Source: Porticoccaceae bacterium (GTDB lineage: Bacteria > Pseudomonadota > Gammaproteobacteria > Pseudomonadales > Porticoccaceae). Taken from it: a stretch of DNA of 14,739 nucleotides. Below, one piece after another: positions 13,257 to 14,739 of the stretch (position 1 is the first letter of the stretch; each line of letters starts with the position of its first letter). The position numbers were made by a program, and so were the translations under genes. The notes beneath the pieces were generated by a model. That model was not told where the DNA came from. It made no database searches and saw only the letters and a list, made by a program, of their open reading frames with translations. Location of the stretch: positions 1 to 14,739 of the forward strand of contig JALNZZ010000043.1 in assembly GCA_023229065.1 (NCBI GenBank), read 5' to 3'.

Positions 13257-14297
13257 TCACTCTCCAATAGCCAAGCGAATGTTGTGGGGGCTGAGGGACG
13301 GTGTGCCGGAAAACCCCAACACCAGGGAGGCAAGGTCCTCCCAGGGGTCGCTTTTGCGCATGCCTTTGATGGCCCGGTCGACAGCCCCGCTTTGACGCAG
13401 CAACAGCCGCAAGTGGGGCAGTTTGAGGCGGCGAAGAGCGCCTTTTACCAGCGGTTGGCGCTTGGGCCAGACGCCCTGTTTACGCAACAGGTCGTCGGAG
13501 ATATGCCCTGCTTCCAGTAAGCTGATGAGCGTGCGCAGCTCGCGAGCCAGGGCCCAGAGGATAACGATAGCGTCAGTGCCGTCCTCACGCAGGCCGCGCA
13601 GGTTGCGAGCTGCACCTTGGGGGTCGCCTTCGAGTATCTTGTCCACCAGGGTGAAGACGCTGTAACGGGCGCTGTCGGCCACCACGGTGGACATGGTATC
13701 CGCGTCGATATCGCCTTCGGGTGCCAGCAATTTGAGCTTTTCGATTTCTTGTACTGCCGCCAGCAGGTTGCCCTCCACCCGGTCAGCGAGGATATCGACA
13801 GCGGCCCGGTTGGCGCGAATACCCGCCTGTTTGAGGCGCTGGCCGATCCAGGCAGGCATTTGGCGGGCCTCCACCGGCCATACCTGGATGATAGCGCCGG
13901 TGTCGTCGAGGGCCTTGGCCCACTTGGTCTTGAGCGCACTGCCATCGAGCTTGGGGGTGATCACCAGCAAAAGGTTATCGACACTGGGATTGGCGCAATA
14001 CTCCTGCAGCGCAGCGGAGCCCTTGTCACCAGGCTTGCCACTGGCGATACGCACTTCGAGAATTTTGCGCTCGGCAAACAGGGAAAGGGAGCTGGCTTCG
14101 GACAGTACCCGCTGCCAGTCAAAACTGGCATCGACATGAAACAGCTCTCGCTCAGTAAACCCGTTGGCGCGCGCAGCGGCGCGGATGGCATCGGCAGCTT
14201 CCTGCGCCAACAGCGGCTCATCACCACAGATCAGATAGCAGGGGGCCAACTGCCCCGCTAAATGTTGGGATAGCTGTTCAGGGCGCAGGCGCACCAC
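13257..14297 (-). CDS. holA: DNA polymerase III delta subunit
   Basis: HolA (delta) is the wrench of the clamp-loader complex that opens the beta sliding clamp. The 346-residue product (E. coli 343) begins MVRLRPEQLSQHL, with CYLICGDEPLLAQEAADAIR at 20-39, the family's N-terminal signature, followed by the degenerate AAA+ fold and a C-terminal helical collar domain with WALARELRTLISL. Start codons are two adjacent GTGs at 14297 and 14294; an AGGG site upstream has the better spacing to the second. The start overlaps the end of lptE by 20 bp, indicating translational coupling in the common lptE-holA pair. It runs into yicC head to head at its 3' end. Confidence 0.96.
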   Translation of the reverse strand: MVRLRPEQLSQHLAGQLAPCYLICGDEPLLAQEAADAIRAAARANGFTERELFHVDASFDWQRVLSEASSLSLFAERKILEVRIASGKPGDKGSAALQEYCANPSVDNLLLVITPKLDGSALKTKWAKALDDTGAIIQVWPVEARQMPAWIGQRLKQAGIRANRAAVDILADRVEGNLLAAVQEIEKLKLLAPEGDIDADTMSTVVADSARYSVFTLVDKILEGDPQGAARNLRGLREDGTDAIVILWALARELRTLISLLEAGHISDDLLRKQGVWPKRQPLVKGALRRLKLPHLRLLLRQSGAVDRAIKGMRKSDPWEDLASLVLGFSGTPSLSPHNIRLAIGE

Positions 14298-14739
14298 TTA
14301 CACCCTGGATCTGCCGAAAACGGTTGAGGATCTGGTTGACCAGGTCGCGGCGCATCTCGCCGCGGATCAGCTGCTCTTCGTCGCGCGTGGCCAGCACGTT
14401 GGTTTCGTCGTACTCGAACACCCGCTCTACCAGGACGGTCGAGCGCGGCAACAGGACAGTGCCATCGCGGTCGGCAATAAGAAACTCCACTTCCTCACTC
14501 AACTCCTGCTCCGACACTCTGGCATTGGCATTGACGGTAGCAGTGCGCACGCCGCTGCGCTGGTCGAGGATCACCAGAGCGTAAGGGGCCTCGGCGGCGC
14601 TGGCTGTCACCTGCACATTGGCCGCCCGCAGGGTGCGATTCAAGTCCATCACCAAAGGGCTGTAGGGATCGCGGCTGGAGATATGAAGGGTGTCGAGCCC
14701 TTCGGGCACCAGGCCGGCACCGCGCAATTGCCAGCCACA
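14278..14739 (-). CDS. lptE: LPS-assembly lipoprotein LptE (5' end cut by window)
   Basis: LptE is the outer-membrane lipoprotein that plugs the LptD barrel and helps place lipopolysaccharide on the cell surface. The visible 153 residues begin exactly at Cys-Gly-Trp-Gln-Leu-Arg-Gly, matching the mature N-terminus of LptE after lipobox cleavage (E. coli CGWHLR). The signal peptide is therefore outside the right edge. Family-like parts include SSRDPYSPLVMDLNRTLR, the beta-rich middle and the C-terminal helix RRDLVNQILNRFRQI. A TTG at 14727 begins the longest in-window frame but is internal. The stop overlaps the holA start. leuS is the expected upstream neighbour, outside the window. Confidence 0.93.
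   Translation of the reverse strand, partial: CGWQLRGAGLVPEGLDTLHISSRDPYSPLVMDLNRTLRAANVQVTASAAEAPYALVILDQRSGVRTATVNANARVSEQELSEEVEFLIADRDGTVLLPRSTVLVERVFEYDETNVLATRDEEQLIRGEMRRDLVNQILNRFRQIQGVSGAPAP

Noticed and set aside
1..14739. CRISPR array, insertion sequence, prophage, tRNA or toxin-antitoxin genes
   Set aside because: No spaced direct repeats, terminal inverted repeats with a transposase, cloverleaf structures or small paired genes were seen. Nearly all bases belong to recognisable core genes.

Overview
This 14.7-kb window is ordinary chromosomal housekeeping DNA of a gammaproteobacterium. It is densely packed, with GC in the high fifties by eye. Fifteen genes are complete and two are cut by the window edges. 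The order is ftsE-ftsY / rsmD, coaD / mutM / exbD / rpmG-rpmB-radC / coaBC-algC-argB / pyrE / crc / rph / yicC / holA-lptE. The coaBC, algC, argB, pyrE, crc, rph, yicC run resembles the Pseudomonas arrangement. The presence of Crc and the break in synteny after yicC suggest a pseudomonad-related marine lineage such as the Cellvibrionales. That placement is inference, since no rRNA or tRNA lies in the window.

Left part (1-4007). The cell-division ABC ATPase gene ftsE (cut) and the SRP-receptor gene ftsY form a minus-strand operon. They diverge from rsmD (16S rRNA methyltransferase) and coaD (CoA synthesis), the classical rsmD / ftsYEX layout. coaD converges on mutM (oxidised-purine DNA glycosylase).

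Middle (4008-6173). An isolated exbD-type gene has its own candidate promoter and a very strong terminator shared with the opposing ribosomal-protein unit. rpmB-rpmG has its own promoter and a structured leader behind radC.

Right part (6174-14739). coaBC-algC-argB reads rightward as a likely operon ending in a strong bidirectional terminator shared with pyrE. pyrE and crc diverge. The Crc homologue has lost the exonuclease III catalytic residues, as expected of this Hfq-partner regulator. rph and yicC diverge over a short promoter region. holA and lptE overlap by 20 bp on the minus strand; lptE is cut exactly at its predicted lipobox cysteine.

No gene-free stretch exceeds 300 bp; the longest, 5156-5386, holds the rpmB promoter and leader. 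I see no mobile element, CRISPR array, phage gene, tRNA or defence gene, and nothing that looks like a new multi-gene system. The points worth a second look are small: the missing dut between coaBC and algC, the orphan exbD, the tandem repeats in FtsY, the leader hairpins of rpmB, and the palindromes between crc and rph.
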